A DNA stretch of 64,000 nucleotides from Isochrysis galbana (lineage: Eukaryota > Haptophyta > Isochrysidales > Isochrysidaceae): NCBI GenBank assembly GCA_018136815.1, contig CM030931.1:11400612-11464611 (forward strand), given 5' to 3'. The position numbers were made by a program, and so were the translations under genes. Positions 51,041 to 61,660 of this stretch are shown in pieces; the first letter of the stretch is position 1; each line of letters opens with the position of its first letter. The notes below the pieces were generated by a model. That model worked only from the letters and a program-made list of their open reading frames with translations. It searched no databases and was not told the DNA's origin.

Positions 51041-54000
51041 TTTTCGTCTGGACGGTGGTTTTGCTTTCGCCCCCTTGGTCTCCGTTTGCCGTACCTTGGC
51101 GGGCGATGCCGCTTTCACTGGCGTCGACCTTTTTGATGAACTCACGCGAGCTCGCGGTGACCGTTTTGATCTTGCCATCTTTCGGTCGATAAGCGCAATG
51201 GCTTGCTCTAGAGAAGCGTTCAGGACGGATACATTTGCAGGCAACGACGCAATGACATGCTCATCCTCTTCTCGCTCAAGAGCCGTTTCCTCTTCCGAGA
51301 TAGTCTTCGTCGGGCCGGCATTCAAGAGTTTATCGAATCGCACATAGCCACCAAAGCGACCGTACCCAACCACAATTTGGCCGCCAAGCACAGGATGAAC
51401 GCCGAGTGGTGCAGGAAATGCAAGTAGCTTGAGTGCTTCCTCTAGCCCGATATCCTAGAGCATAGACAGTGGCATCATGTCACCAAATCGCACCGTTCGT
51501 GATGAACGGAAGGAAGGCCTGGGGCAGCCAAGTGCTCAAGGAGCGAAATCTGATGGCCAATCTGCAGGCGCCTGCACAGACGTGTGAGCGCTCAGCACAC
51601 CTCGCTATTGATGCCGGCGGGAAGAGCGGCTCTCTTCTTTGGTAGCAAGGCTCGCAGGTCGGGAGCATTGAGCAATCGCTGCCAAGGTTGCGTATCATGG
51701 TCAGTCCACTCTTTGGCCGTCGCGAGGAAAAGCTTAGCAACCCCCTAAGAGGACATCCGCACGCTGGCAGGCACTCGCATATGTTGGAAGTATGCAAGAG
51801 GCTTGGCATGATACTTGCCTGGATGAGGTCTGCCTTCCGCCCGTCGGATGGCAGGTCGCGCTTGATGAGCTCCTCCTTAAGCTGCGCTACCTTCATCTTT
51901 GTGGCATCAGGGATCGGTAAGCGCTCTTTCTCGTCTCGAGTAATGTTGCCACCTAATTGCACGTAGGCGCCAAATGGGCCATAGCGCAACGACACCTCAA
52001 GCCCCGTCTGCACATCCTCTCCGAGAGCGCGGCCACTCGGCGGAGCTGCTCCATTGTCCACTTCATCACTGAGACCTATCGTGCGTGCGTAGCTACAGTT
52101 GGGGTAGCTGTTGCAACCGACAAATGGACCGAAGCGCGAGAATTTCACTATAAGGCGACCATCGACACATGATGGGCAACGACGAGGGTCCTTACCATTG
52201 TCGCTATCCAGAGATGGGAAAAGGAGCCATGCCATGGCATCGCCCACTGCGTCACGTAAGGCCATTGTGTCGGCCGCCTCAACTCGGCCCACTGCAGGTT
52301 GGAACTCGCGCCACCATTGGCTCATGAAGACAGTAAAGTCGAGATCGCCACCGGCAATGGCGTCGAGCTCTTCTTCGAGCTGCGCCGTGTACTCGTATTG
52401 AACATATCGCTCCAACTGCGAAACGAGCAGTGCAATGAGCATTTGGCCACGCGGCAACGGCCGCAAGGCACGGGAGGCGAGCTCCGCGTACCCACGCTCC
52501 TGGAGCACGCGCATAATCATCGCGTATGTGGACGGACGGCCCACTCCAAGCTGCTCGAGCCGTTTGACCAGCCCTCCCTCTGAGTAGCGAGCAGGGGGAG
52601 TTGTCCAGTGCTGGGACGGTTCTGCCTTGACAAGCGTGAGTTCATCACCCTCACTAAGGGACTCGAGCGCGCTCGTCATTGGTAGGTCCGCAGCCTCGGT
52701 GTCAGGCTCCCCTGGCCGCAGCATTGCCTCAAAGCCAGCAAAGAGGCGGCGCGATGTGGAGGCTCGAGCGGTGGCGACGTTGTCGGCAGACCTCAGGGTG
52801 ATGGCCAGATTCTCATGCGTCGCAGGACTCATTTGTGATGCGAGAGCCCGTCGCCAGATGAGCTCGTAGAGGCCAAGCTCGCGCTCTGGCAGCACCCCTA
52901 CGAGCGACGCGGGCTCGATATTGAAGTCGACTGGTCGAATCGCCTCATGCGCTTCTTGCGCATTCTTCTTGCGTCGCTCTGCAAAGCGCCGCGGCTCCTC
53001 TGGCAGCCACTTCTCTGCGGGCTCAAAGGCAGCAGCAATGTATTCGCGAGCTGCAGCTAGGGCTTCGTTGCTCATCTCATGCGAGTCAGTACGCATGTAC
53101 GTAATAAGTGCGCGCTGCTCACCACCAACCGGCACGCCCTCGTAGAGCCGTTGAGCCAGCTGCATGACCACACCCACCGGCACAGATAAGCGTGAAGAGG
53201 CATCCAACTGCATGGAGGCTGTATTGTATGGAGCTGGAGGAGTTATGCGCCGAGTGCTACGGCGAACTTGAGCTACGCGCCAAGGCGAGTCAGCTAGCAT
53301 TGTTGCAACGGCCGCCTCTGTCTCAGCTGCTGATTGCAAGCTAAGTTTCTGCAGCCGCTCCCCGTTTAGCTCGGTTGGTTCTGCCGAGAAGAGGACAGGG
53401 TGCGCCTCGCTGCCTGTTCCGCCACACGACCCGACTTGACCAAAGCCCAGTTGAATACGCCAATACTCTTGTGGTAGAAAGCGAAGAATCTCCTCCTCAC
53501 GCTCCACGAGAAGTCGAAGAGCGACCGACTGGACGCGTCCTGCTGAACGACAGCCGGGCAACTTTCGCCAAAGCACCGGCGACAACGTGAAACCAACAAG
53601 GTAGTCCACCGCTTGGCGAGCCTGTTGCGCGCGCACGAGTGGGATGTCGATGGGTCGCGGTGCGTCAATCGCAGCACAAACTGCGGAACGTGTGATCTCC
53701 CCAAATGTCACACGATGAACCTCTAGACCTTCTGGCAGCGCGCCACGTTGAAGCAGAAGCTGCCACACATGCCAGGCTATGGCCTCGCCTTCGCGATCCG
53801 GGTCGGTGGCAAGCAGCACACGGCTTGCACTGCGAGTCGCACGACAGATGGCTTGCATCACACGCCCTGCACCTTGTGAGAGTTCAAATGACATCTCGAA
53901 CTCGTTTTCCGGTCGGACAGAACCCGGCTTGGACGGCAGGGCACGTACATGCCCGCTGCAAGCGAGCAGCTCGAAGTCAGGACCCAGAAACTTCTGTATG

Positions 54001-54425
54001 GTCGCAACCTTTGCAGGCGACTCGACGATAAGTACTGTCGGCCCATTGTGGTCGGCTGTTGGGCGCTTCCGCAGGGTTGAAGCCGCTGGCCGCGGGTCCT
54101 CAGTCGGCATCGCTGGCCCTTCCTTCGAATTATGTAATCGATCAATCAAGACTGACTTGACGCCACTAACAGCGAGGCCCCGACGAGCGAGCTCTGCCTT
54201 AAGCTCGCTCACCTTGAGCGACGCTGGGTTGCGCCGGCTGTCACCGCTCGGCCGAGCGAGCATGTGCACGCCCCTGCCACTGCGCAGATGCATGTGGGCT
54301 CGTAGGATGGACGATGAAAGAAGAACCCCCTGTCCCCTCATGCCGGTCCCCGCCGCGTGCATCGTCGCCGAGGCAGTGAAGAGAAGCGGCACTACGACGG
54401 CCGACGCGAGGCGCGCCCTCCGCAT
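51020..54425 (-). CDS. topA: DNA topoisomerase I, bacterial type IA, organelle-targeted, with SAP motifs (2 exons)
   Basis: Exons 54,425-51,819 and 51,454-51,020 give 1,013 residues. The intron has a GC donor (CAG|GCAAGT) and a TCTAG acceptor, phase 0; it joins KADLIQ to DIGLEEALKLLAFPAPLGVH, the usual C-terminal order. Residues 1-60 have a hydrophobic core (SAVVVPLLFTASATMHAA) then Arg/Ser-rich text, like a bipartite plastid leader. Residues 68-100 are a SAP DNA-binding motif. A Toprim domain follows (TVLIVESPAKVATIQKFLG; LLATDPDREGEAIAWH). Tyr443 in ITYMRTDSH is the catalytic residue. A zinc finger is near the C-terminus (CPSCVDGRLIVKF ... CNSYPNCSY). A second SAP-like stretch precedes the splice (MKVAQLKEELIKRDLPSDGR), and the tail is basic. 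It relaxes negative supercoils by single-strand passage, probably on plastid DNA. ATG chosen at 54,425. Confidence 0.92.
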
Positions 54426-54479
54426 CGCGCGACCGCGAGCACCGGGACAAAACAAAACAATAAAGTAAAAATATTTTGA

Positions 54480-54737
54480 ATCAGTATGCGATTTATAATA
54501 TGAATATGATTGGCTTCTGACTTCTGAGCTTAGTTACCATGGAGAGGAAGGGATCTGAGATGATTTGGGCGTGGCTCCGATAGCGGTACCTATAGTATAG
54601 GCCTATAGCCACGCGCGAAGCGAGAATATTGAAAGTTTTTTTTTACCTATTACCTATTAACAGGTAACAGGTCTGGTAAGCCGGTAAGCCTCTTGACCTC
54701 TTAATAGAACCTATTAGAAGCCTATTGTCCCATCTAG
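54480..54737 (-). mobile_element. MITE C, truncated reversed copy
   Basis: A reverse-strand copy of the element at 57,845-58,226, running from the CTAGATGGGACAATAGG end (54,736) inward to about 54,495 and lacking the other terminus. Shared text includes TACCTATAGTATAGGCCTAT. It sits just upstream of the topoisomerase start, inside the likely promoter region. Confidence 0.8.
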
Positions 54738-54779
54738 GCCAGGGTGAGAGGGGCCTCTGCCATAAATAAGGCATGCCCA

Positions 54780-55025
54780 TGGAGGGTACGGTAGTGCAAG
54801 CTTGGTGCTGGTATGCTGGAGTATGCATACCTCACCCCCCCATGGGGCATGGGGGGGGGGGCAGCATGTCTACCTTGTTGGGTGTGGCCGAGGCCACGGG
54901 CCGCGGGTTGCAACCGGGGTCGCACACACCTGCTCGGCCTCCGACGGCGGACGCGGTCGCTTCGACTGCGACACAGGTCCATGGGGGCTTGGGGGCCGCC
55001 TTCTGCGGGGGGGCCCGAAGGAGAA
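54780..55025 (-). repeat. Family B-related 5' segment, reversed
   Basis: The reverse strand has CCTCGGCCACACCCAACAAG and related blocks, parallel to 61,430-61,630 (CGTCCGCC(C/G)TCGG, CCCATGGACCTGT, CCCCCCATGG). It lacks the ATGGAGCGCGCC start itself. Several G- and C-runs occur. Confidence 0.45.
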
Positions 55026-55034
55026 AAATCTTCT

Positions 55035-55345
55035 AATATTCTTACCGCACTCGCGGCGAATGGAACCACTACTTTCTACACGTAGCACGTAGCATACTTT
55101 CTACACCCCCACTCCCCCGGCCCTTCTCCCCCCGCCATAAGGCGGCTCCCCCCGTGCACTACTAGGGGGATAGGGGTGAAGGGCTTAGATATGGTCCGGT
55201 GGCCCGCGCCCCCCCCCGGTGATCATTCCCCCCCTTCCTCCTGTGTCTCCGAGTGGGCGGCCTACTCTGTCCCGACTTATCCTGTAAACAGGTGCGGGAC
55301 TTACCAATTTTTCGGTGAGCGGAGCTCTCGCTCCGCCCACCCGCA
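55035..55345 (+). repeat. Interspersed family F, copy 2
   Basis: Same sequence as 43,100-43,410 in the same direction. It is followed by a short open stretch (55,345-55,510; LRGGHVMRDEEAAGIFIEGG) that looks protein-like and may be a captured exon, with no family identified. Confidence 0.75.
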
Positions 55346-55499
55346 TGCGGCTGCGCGGCGGCCACGTCATGCGTGACGAGGAGGCCGCTGGAATTTTCAT
55401 CGAGGGGGGGCACGCACTAGTAACCATGCATCCCCTTGCTCGCAGGAGCGCCCTCATGGTGATGGTGAGCTCGGCCCGGTGTCCTAGGACCGAGCTTTT

Positions 55500-55800
55500 T
55501 TGTATTTGATGTTGCTGGGCCTTGTGGGTTCAATCTTTACGGGAGCTGAACCCGAACCGATAAGCGGCCTTTTGTTTTCAATCTTTACTTGGGAAGCTGA
55601 ACCCGAATCGACACCTTCTAACAATTCTTGGAGGTGGGGAATTAATTCCAAATTGACATAAGTTTTGATTGTACCCAGCAGAACGTCACGACTCATATCG
55701 AGGATTGTTTTCTCAGTGAATTTATTGCTCAAGAGAGTGTGTCTAATATAAACCGATGTGAATGGTTTATCAATCTCGCAAATGGTGTGTAAGGTGCGTT
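55500..55800 (-). other. AT-richer protein-like segment of unknown origin
   Basis: The reverse strand reads TLHTICEIDKPFTSVYIRHT, SNKFTEKTILDMSRDVLLGT and KTYVNLELIPHLQELLEGVD to a stop near 55,484. Composition is AT-richer than the neighbours and like the virus-like relic at 3.6-6.4 kb. Upstream it runs into a GC-rich direct repeat, so its start is not its own. Family unrecognised; possibly another scrap of a virus-like element. Confidence 0.35.
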
Positions 55801-56726
55801 GCGGTCGGGGGAAGAGCCGCCCTTTAGGCTTCCCAAAGAGAGGCCCTCTCTCTTTACTTTCCCGCCTTCGCGTGTTTTGGTTTCTCCCCTCGGGTTGCAT
55901 CCTCTCCGTCCGATCGGGATCCTCCGATCCCGATCTCCCTCTCTTTCCCCCGTGTGTTAGGATAGCCGCTCGCTCGTGCCCCCGCCGTTGCCTCTCGTGC
56001 GGCGAGAAGTTGTGCCCGGGCGCTCGCGGCAAATCGCTTTGCGTTGTGTGCGCGCCCTCCCCGCCTTCCCGCCATCACACCCTCAATGCACTTGGCAAGC
56101 CCGTGCCCGAACGCATCTTCGCCCGCCTTGCCCAACTTTGGGCTGAGCGCCACCACTCGGAACCCCCTCGAGCCCATGTCGCCACCACGGTCGAAGACGA
56201 ACGAAGCGTCCCTCCTTGCCATGGTCGATGACCTCGAAGGCGCCCCCACCCCTCCTTCTTCCGTCGAAGCCGACGCTCCACCGCCGCCCTCTTTCTTTGC
56301 GGGCTCCCTCGCCATCGCCGCCGACGCCCTTCTCCCTCCGTCGGCGTTTCCCTTCCCGCCCGGCCCGTTCTCCGACGCCCCCCGCGCCGTCCCCTCGACC
56401 GTCGGCCCTCTCTGCTCGTAATTTCTTTCGTCCGTCCGTCGCCGCTCTCCCTTTCTTTCTTTCTTTCTTCGTTCGTTCGTTTGCTTGCATGTCCCTCTCC
56501 CCCCTTCCCGCCTCTTGCGATGGGCATCCCCTTCTCGGGTGTCCCATCGGGGGGGGTGTTGCGGTCGGGGAAAGAGCCGCCCTTTAGGCTTCCCAAAGAG
56601 AGGCCCTCTCTCTTTACTTTCCCGCCTTCGCGTGTTTTGGTTTCTCCCTTCGGGTTGCATCCTCTCCGTCCGATCGGGATCCTCCGATCCCGATCTCCCT
56701 CTCTTTCCCCCGTGTGTTAGGATAGG
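55797..56726 (+). mobile_element. Short element bounded by ~168-bp direct repeats (TRIM-like)
   Basis: Bases 55,797-55,965 and 56,559-56,726 are almost identical direct repeats (GTTGCGGTCGGGG, AAGAGCCGCCCTTTAGGCTT, CCCGATCTCCCTCTCTTTCC). They enclose 593 bp of GC-rich sequence with no known domain (an open frame at 56,044-56,421 is Pro/Ala-rich). This layout fits a terminal-repeat retrotransposon in miniature, but no primer-binding site, purine tract or target duplication could be confirmed, so a plain segmental duplication remains possible. Confidence 0.5.
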
Positions 56727-56897
56727 GGTGATCGCTCTCGATCCCCCTCCCTTGTTTTCTCATGTGTGCGCCCCCTTTCTTTCCTTGCGCGCGCCCCCGT
56801 GTGTTTCCCGCGCTTTCTCTTGTCCCAGAGTTCCGAGAGTCGCGCCCATGGCCGCACTCCCTGGGGCTCTGGGCGAGCTCTCTCGACCACCGTCGCC

Positions 56898-57575
56898 CCA
56901 GCGGCTAAAAAGTTCCGTCCTACATTATAGGACCGCGTCCTACGATTTCGGTATATTTGTAGGACCCTGAGCTTGAAAGCCACACAACTTTCGAGAGTGA
57001 AGGATACGGACTTCCCACCAACTGAAGGATAGTCCCAACTCAGTCTTGAGATCCTTAGCTCCCACTATGGCCAAGGCTGTAGACTTCGTCTTGACCGAGC
57101 TTTCGGCTCCAGAGTGAACTGAGTACTTCGGCCATCGGAGGCCACCGGGAGCGTCGAGAGTTTTGTTTTTGCCCCGCAAGAGGCAAAAGCAGCCAAAACT
57201 CGCATTGGGCTTCAAAACCAAGCTTGGTCTCCACTGAAGGTCGAAAAGAACCCATGCCAAAGAGCATTTCATCTCGTGGGAGCAAGTTCTAGGGAGCTCA
57301 TCATGAGCCTCAAATCGTGTCCTCAGGTGTTTGCGGCAATTCGTAGGACAACGCCGTTTTTTGCCGGGAAGGCTTCCGCGAGTGGCAAATAACTCATTAT
57401 GCTTTGATGAGAATGGTGTCTTGAGCCTCTAGGAGGACTCAATGAGGGCAATGAGATGAACACAGAAACCAAATCCTAGCTCCCAATTCCTAGATTGAAC
57501 CGTGTCTTCATAGTTCACAACGTCGTCCTACATTGTAGGACTCGTCCTATAAAGCTGGGTACCTTTATCCGCCAG
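56898..57575 (-). mobile_element. MITE D copy 2 with 4-bp target duplication
   Basis: The element spans 56,902-57,571 (670 bp), in the opposite direction to the 29.4-kb copy. Ends CGGCTAAAAA and inverse of CGGATAAAGG, flanked on both sides by CCAG (56,898-56,901 and 57,572-57,575). Subterminal palindromes built of TAGGAC/GTCCTA are present. Internal sequence is diverged from copy 1, but the ends agree. Confidence 0.85.
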
Positions 57576-57836
57576 TCTCGTGTGAGCGGCGTTCCCGCCG
57601 GTGCCATGCCTCCCTCCAGCCCCAGTGCTCCCCGTGCTCAGCCCTCCGTGAGCACGGTCGCTCTTGGAGAGCCCCATCCCTCGTCTCAACAATCTTTAGA
57701 GTCCCAATCCACATCCACAGCCACAGCCACTCCACTCCGCCAGTCACAAGGTGTCTTCAATTTTCGTATTGTGCTTGAAATTGAATACATTGAATCAGAA
57801 CTGACATTCTTCAGTGTACGTCAACAAACTTAGGTC

Positions 57837-58234
57837 GGCCAGGGCCCAGATGGGACAATAGGCTTCTAATAGGTTCTATTAAGAGGTCAAGAGGCCTACC
57901 AGACCTGTTACCTGTTAATAGGTAATAGGTAAAAAAAAACCTTTCAATATTCTCGCCTCGCGCGTGGCTATAGGCCTATACTATAGGTACCGCTATCGTA
58001 GCCACGCCCAAATCATCTCGGATCCCTTCCTCTCCCTAGTAACTTAGCTGAGAAGTCAGAAGCCAATCATATTCATAATGTACATCACATACTCATACAT
58101 CTATAATATTAGTAAAATGAGTTTTATTTTGACCTGTTACGGACCTATTGCGACCTGTCAATAGGTCCTCTTAATAGGAATAGGCCCCCGAAACCTGTTG
58201 ACCTTGTACCTGTTGTCCCATCCGGGGGCCAGGG
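57837..58234 (+). mobile_element. MITE C, intact copy with 8-bp target duplication
   Basis: The element spans 57,845-58,226 (382 bp). Ends CCCAGATGGGACAATAGG and inverse of CCCGGATGGGACAACAGG, flanked by GGCCAGGG on both sides (57,837-57,844 and 58,227-58,234). It is nearly identical to the copy at 29,409-30,452 once MITE D is left out, so both moved recently. Probably hAT-like. Confidence 0.92.
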
Positions 58235-59570
58235 AGCCCCCAACCGGCGGCGGCGGGCTGATGCTGTCCAATGCTTCCGCTATAACCTGCATGGCAGTTT
58301 TAGAATTGGCATATGGAAAGAGAGGTGTGATGAATTTTTTAAAGTTCTCGTCCATCTTTTTTTTGATCCATTCCAATCGCTTCAGTACTATATCAGCAGG
58401 CGCCCTTCCATTTGTAGACATGGTTGAGCACTGTGAGGTGGGTGTCTGCCTTTACTCAAATACTAGAAGATTTTTTGGTACCGGGAGCGTATTTGGAAAC
58501 GAGGGGTACCAAACGAAGGCATACGACCTCGGGCGGGAATCACATTCCAGGAGCACTCCGGAGTCGAGGGGGCGGAGGGAGAGGTGGGGTCGACAAAGAG
58601 GGAGAGTAGGGGCGCAGGGACAGGGCGCAGGGGCAGGAGGGGTACCTGTGACGCGGCCGAGACTGGGGCCGCCCCCGCGCCTTCACCCTCCCTCGCCCTC
58701 CCACCCCTAGGACTGGGACTCCCTCGTGGTGGCCCCGCATCGCGTATTTGGAAACGAGGGGTACCAAATGAAGGCAAACGACCTCCCACATCGAATCCTT
58801 GCTCACACTCTTGGAATGGGACTCATCTAATACGAACTACTGCGGGCAAACGACGGCGGGTGGACAAATCACCGGACACGACCGGCTCGATTGGTGGCGT
58901 TGTCAAGGATCAAATCTCCTCGGGCGCGACGACGGCATCAGCATATCACTGCTCACATAGACACTCCGAGGGCCTGCGCTCTGGTCACACTCGACCCCCT
59001 CCCTTCCCCCCCGGCCACTGTCCTCTATCGCACTCGATCACTGCTGTCACAATCCGGTCACACTCGACCCCCCCTCGAACTGTAACCGCTACGGCCTCGC
59101 CTAAACTTCACCCTCATTAAGACGTCAAAGCCACACCTCACCCTCGCCGCAAGGCCACCAACTTGCCGGTCCACACGTCGGAGCCTACCTCTTCACCCGT
59201 TCTATCCATTCCATGCCGTACTTCACCCGGGAATATCACCACGCCCATCACCCACAGCCTGCGAGGAGTCAGACACCGCCTTGTCGATCCTCAGCGTTCT
59301 CCCGAAGGTGAAGGCTGGCCTCGATTCGACAAGGGGCGCTCAATAATATCACGGAGAGGTTTGCACCAAGAAAAGTGACATCCATGGCACACGGCAAGCA
59401 TCGACACCGGACGTGAGAGTGAACGGGTATCCGCACGCAGCAAAGATCATCTTCCGATATGAGCTCGGAGCAAAGACGCGTTGATCCGCAATCTGCCTGT
59501 CTTTGCTCCGACGAGTAAGTAATTTGGTCTGAGAATGAGACGGAGCTCGAATCTGCTGGACATGCACATC
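58235..59570. other. Spacer with two copies of the ~45-bp motif
   Basis: Bases 58,240-58,425 are AT-richer and the reverse strand reads PADIVLKRLEWIKKKMDENF, protein-like but without family. The ~45-bp motif occurs at 58,489-58,527 and 58,741-58,783, enclosing a GC-rich 210-bp stretch. Repeated GGTCACACTCGACCCCC phrases lie at 58,980-59,080. Bases 59,100-59,570 are 3' flank of the SFT2 gene. No gene called. Confidence 0.45.
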
Positions 59571-59576
59571 GCGCTC

Positions 59577-60917
59577 TTACATGATGCGCTTGATCATCCG
59601 CTTCACACAAGTTTGGCCATATGGCACGTACGACAGCATGTACCTGCAGAGGACAGCAACGATTCATGTGAGGTCTTTCAGAGTGTACTCGATAAAAGTT
59701 GATATCGCATGAAGACTTCATCAGTCCAAAAGAGGAAGGGATGCTTAACTGCTTCTAAGGAATTGCCCACACATGCATGTTTCTCTTGCAATCAACACGT
59801 CTCACAACGGTAAGTCTCACCATGTGAGGGCGCAAAATTGACAGATGATGAAGGCGAAAGAAATGATCTGGATCCGAAGGAAAAAGACAGACCAGAGTGT
59901 GCCGATCAGTGTAATAACGTAAACGAGCGAGGCCGTGGCTCGTTCGGGTGCTGCCATATCCCGGCATTGCTTAGTAGGACCCACAAGGAAGGAGCTTGAG
60001 CCAATAGAAAGCAAGTTGCCCGCGGTGTACCTACGAACGGATGTCAGTACGTTCGATCAATCAAGTAGAAGGAGTTTGGCGCACGCGAAACCATACGCAT
60101 GGCGCTCGGCGTGCACACACTTGAAAGCAAATGGTGCAGCATTTCCTAGCAGAAGAGAACCCAGGGAGGACAATGCCGACATGGATAGAATAGTTCCGAA
60201 AGCGAAGCAGATCACAAAACCAGTGAGTCGTTGTTGATATGTGAGGGCGGGCAGACATGCGCAGCTTTTTATCTTTTCAAGCGGCGTTTGCGCCTCTTTC
60301 GGTGCAGATGTGCTGAAAATGTTGCCGAAGCTTCCATTAGACAGCGGGGAAAAGCTCGATGGCAACGTAGTGAAGCTGGACCGGACACTAAAGGTCGAAG
60401 CGACCCCAGCAGGACTAGCGCCTGAGATGCCGTTGACTTCACCCTTTGCATTGCCAAGCAGCAGCTGGCTTTCTGGTCGCCGAGGGTCTTGCAGCCCAAG
60501 GCGGGAGAGAAAGCTCACCGCCTTACCTCCATCCTCCCCGCCAGATTCAGAATCCTCGTCTGAGGCCTTTGGGTTCGGTCTGTTGCAGCTGCCCCCAGCG
60601 GTGCTGGACTCAGCATTACTGAATGAATTGGATACATTCTCCCGCGCCGACTGCGCGAACAGCGAGCATGCATTGGCGAGGCTGCCTGCCTCAAGCTTTG
60701 ATAGGTCAATGCTTGCGACGCTTTCACTTGCGGTCATCCGGACGCGGCTCACCCCACTCGTCAGCCCGTTTGCCATGGTGGACAACCCCTCAGAACCGAC
60801 ACTCTGTAGACTCGCGGCGCTTGCCGCTGCGAACTCCTTGGCGCGTTCCTGTGTGTTCGAGATGGTCTCCATCGCAGAATCTGCCGCAAGCGACGCCATG
60901 AAGCGGAAAGATTCCAT
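59577..60917 (-). CDS. SFT2-family vesicle transport protein with long N-terminal extension (3 exons)
   Basis: Exons on the minus strand: 60,917-60,121; 60,030-59,821; 59,643-59,577. Introns of 90 and 177 bp are GT-AG and in phase; product 357 residues. Residues ~232-350 are an SFT2 domain with four membrane helices: LTYQQRLTGFVICFAFGTIL; APFAFKYTAGNLLSIGSSSF; LVGPTKQCRDMAAPERATAS; YVITLIGTLWSVFF; SFAFIICQFCALTWYMLSYV. Both splices fall inside conserved strings. SFT2 proteins act in endosome-to-Golgi and Golgi trafficking with t-SNAREs. The first ~230 residues are Ser/Ala-rich and low complexity, with an acidic patch (DEDSESGGEDGG). Canonical SFT2 proteins are only around 200 residues, so this extension is unusual. 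Confidence 0.88.
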
Positions 60918-61019
60918 CTCGCCCGCTGCAGGCGGCCGACTGCGGAGCGAACGCGACGAGCGGAGTGCGGGTGGCGATCGCGGTGAAGAGCTGAGTCGAG
61001 GGAGTGACGAACGCGGTGT

Positions 61020-61205
61020 GCGACCAAGGAGGGCCTAGGAGGAGGCTAGAGAGGCCTCGAGACGAGATTACGTTGGGCGGCAGCGGCGGTGCTCGGCTGG
61101 CCGCGGCTTTGCCCGTAGCTAGCCTAGGAGTACTCTAGTAGCAATATTGTGGGGTTTCACAGCAACGCCCGTTCACACCGCCCCAGGGATCTGGATTCTT
61201 CTCTC
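61020..61205. promoter_or_regulatory. Upstream region of the SFT2 gene
   Basis: Likely promoter by position only; no TATA box or clear motif. It contains the fold-back-associated text GGGGTTTCACAGCAACGCCC (about 61,152), inverted relative to 8,537 and 19,441. Confidence 0.3.
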
Positions 61206-61379
61206 CGTAGGGCGGTCGAACTCGTTTTTTTTTTAGGGGTGAAAAATGACCATCTCAGAAATGAACGGCTCCGTCTGCTGCTCGCCGCCCTTGCTTCACG
61301 TTAAACGTGAGTGCCGGTCCTCTCGGGGTATCTAGAGCCCGAGCGTATCTTAGACTTCACTTCCAGCAGGCAAAACTAA

Positions 61380-61660
61380 GTTTATACATTTATACTTGGT
61401 TGCGATGGAGCGCGCCGGCGTGACTCCCCTCTCCTCCTGCCCCCCCGCCGAGGGCGGCCCTCCTGCTCCCATGGACCTGTCGCTGGCGAAGCGGCCGCGT
61501 CCGCCCTCGGAGGTCGAGCAGGTGCGTGCGACCCAGGTCGCGCCACACGGCCCATGGCCCGTGGCCAGCACGGCCACATCACACACAGCAGCCATGCTGC
61601 CCCCCCCCCCCCCCCATGGCCCATGGGGGACAGCTGGTACTACTAGGCTCAAATAGAAAT
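61380..61660 (+). repeat. Family B 5' segment
   Basis: Begins ATGGAGCGCGCCGGCGTG at 61,404 after AACTAAGTTTATACATTTAT. It encodes MERAGVTPLSSCPPAEGGPP then MDLSLAKRPRPPSEVEQVRA before losing sense after a poly-C run at 61,600-61,614. It lies inside element E2. Confidence 0.55.

Noticed and set aside
51480-51818. Continuation of the topoisomerase frame past residue 869
   Set aside because: Open by chance; the text is unlike the family, and the GC-AG splice to 51,454 restores the conserved C-terminal domain.
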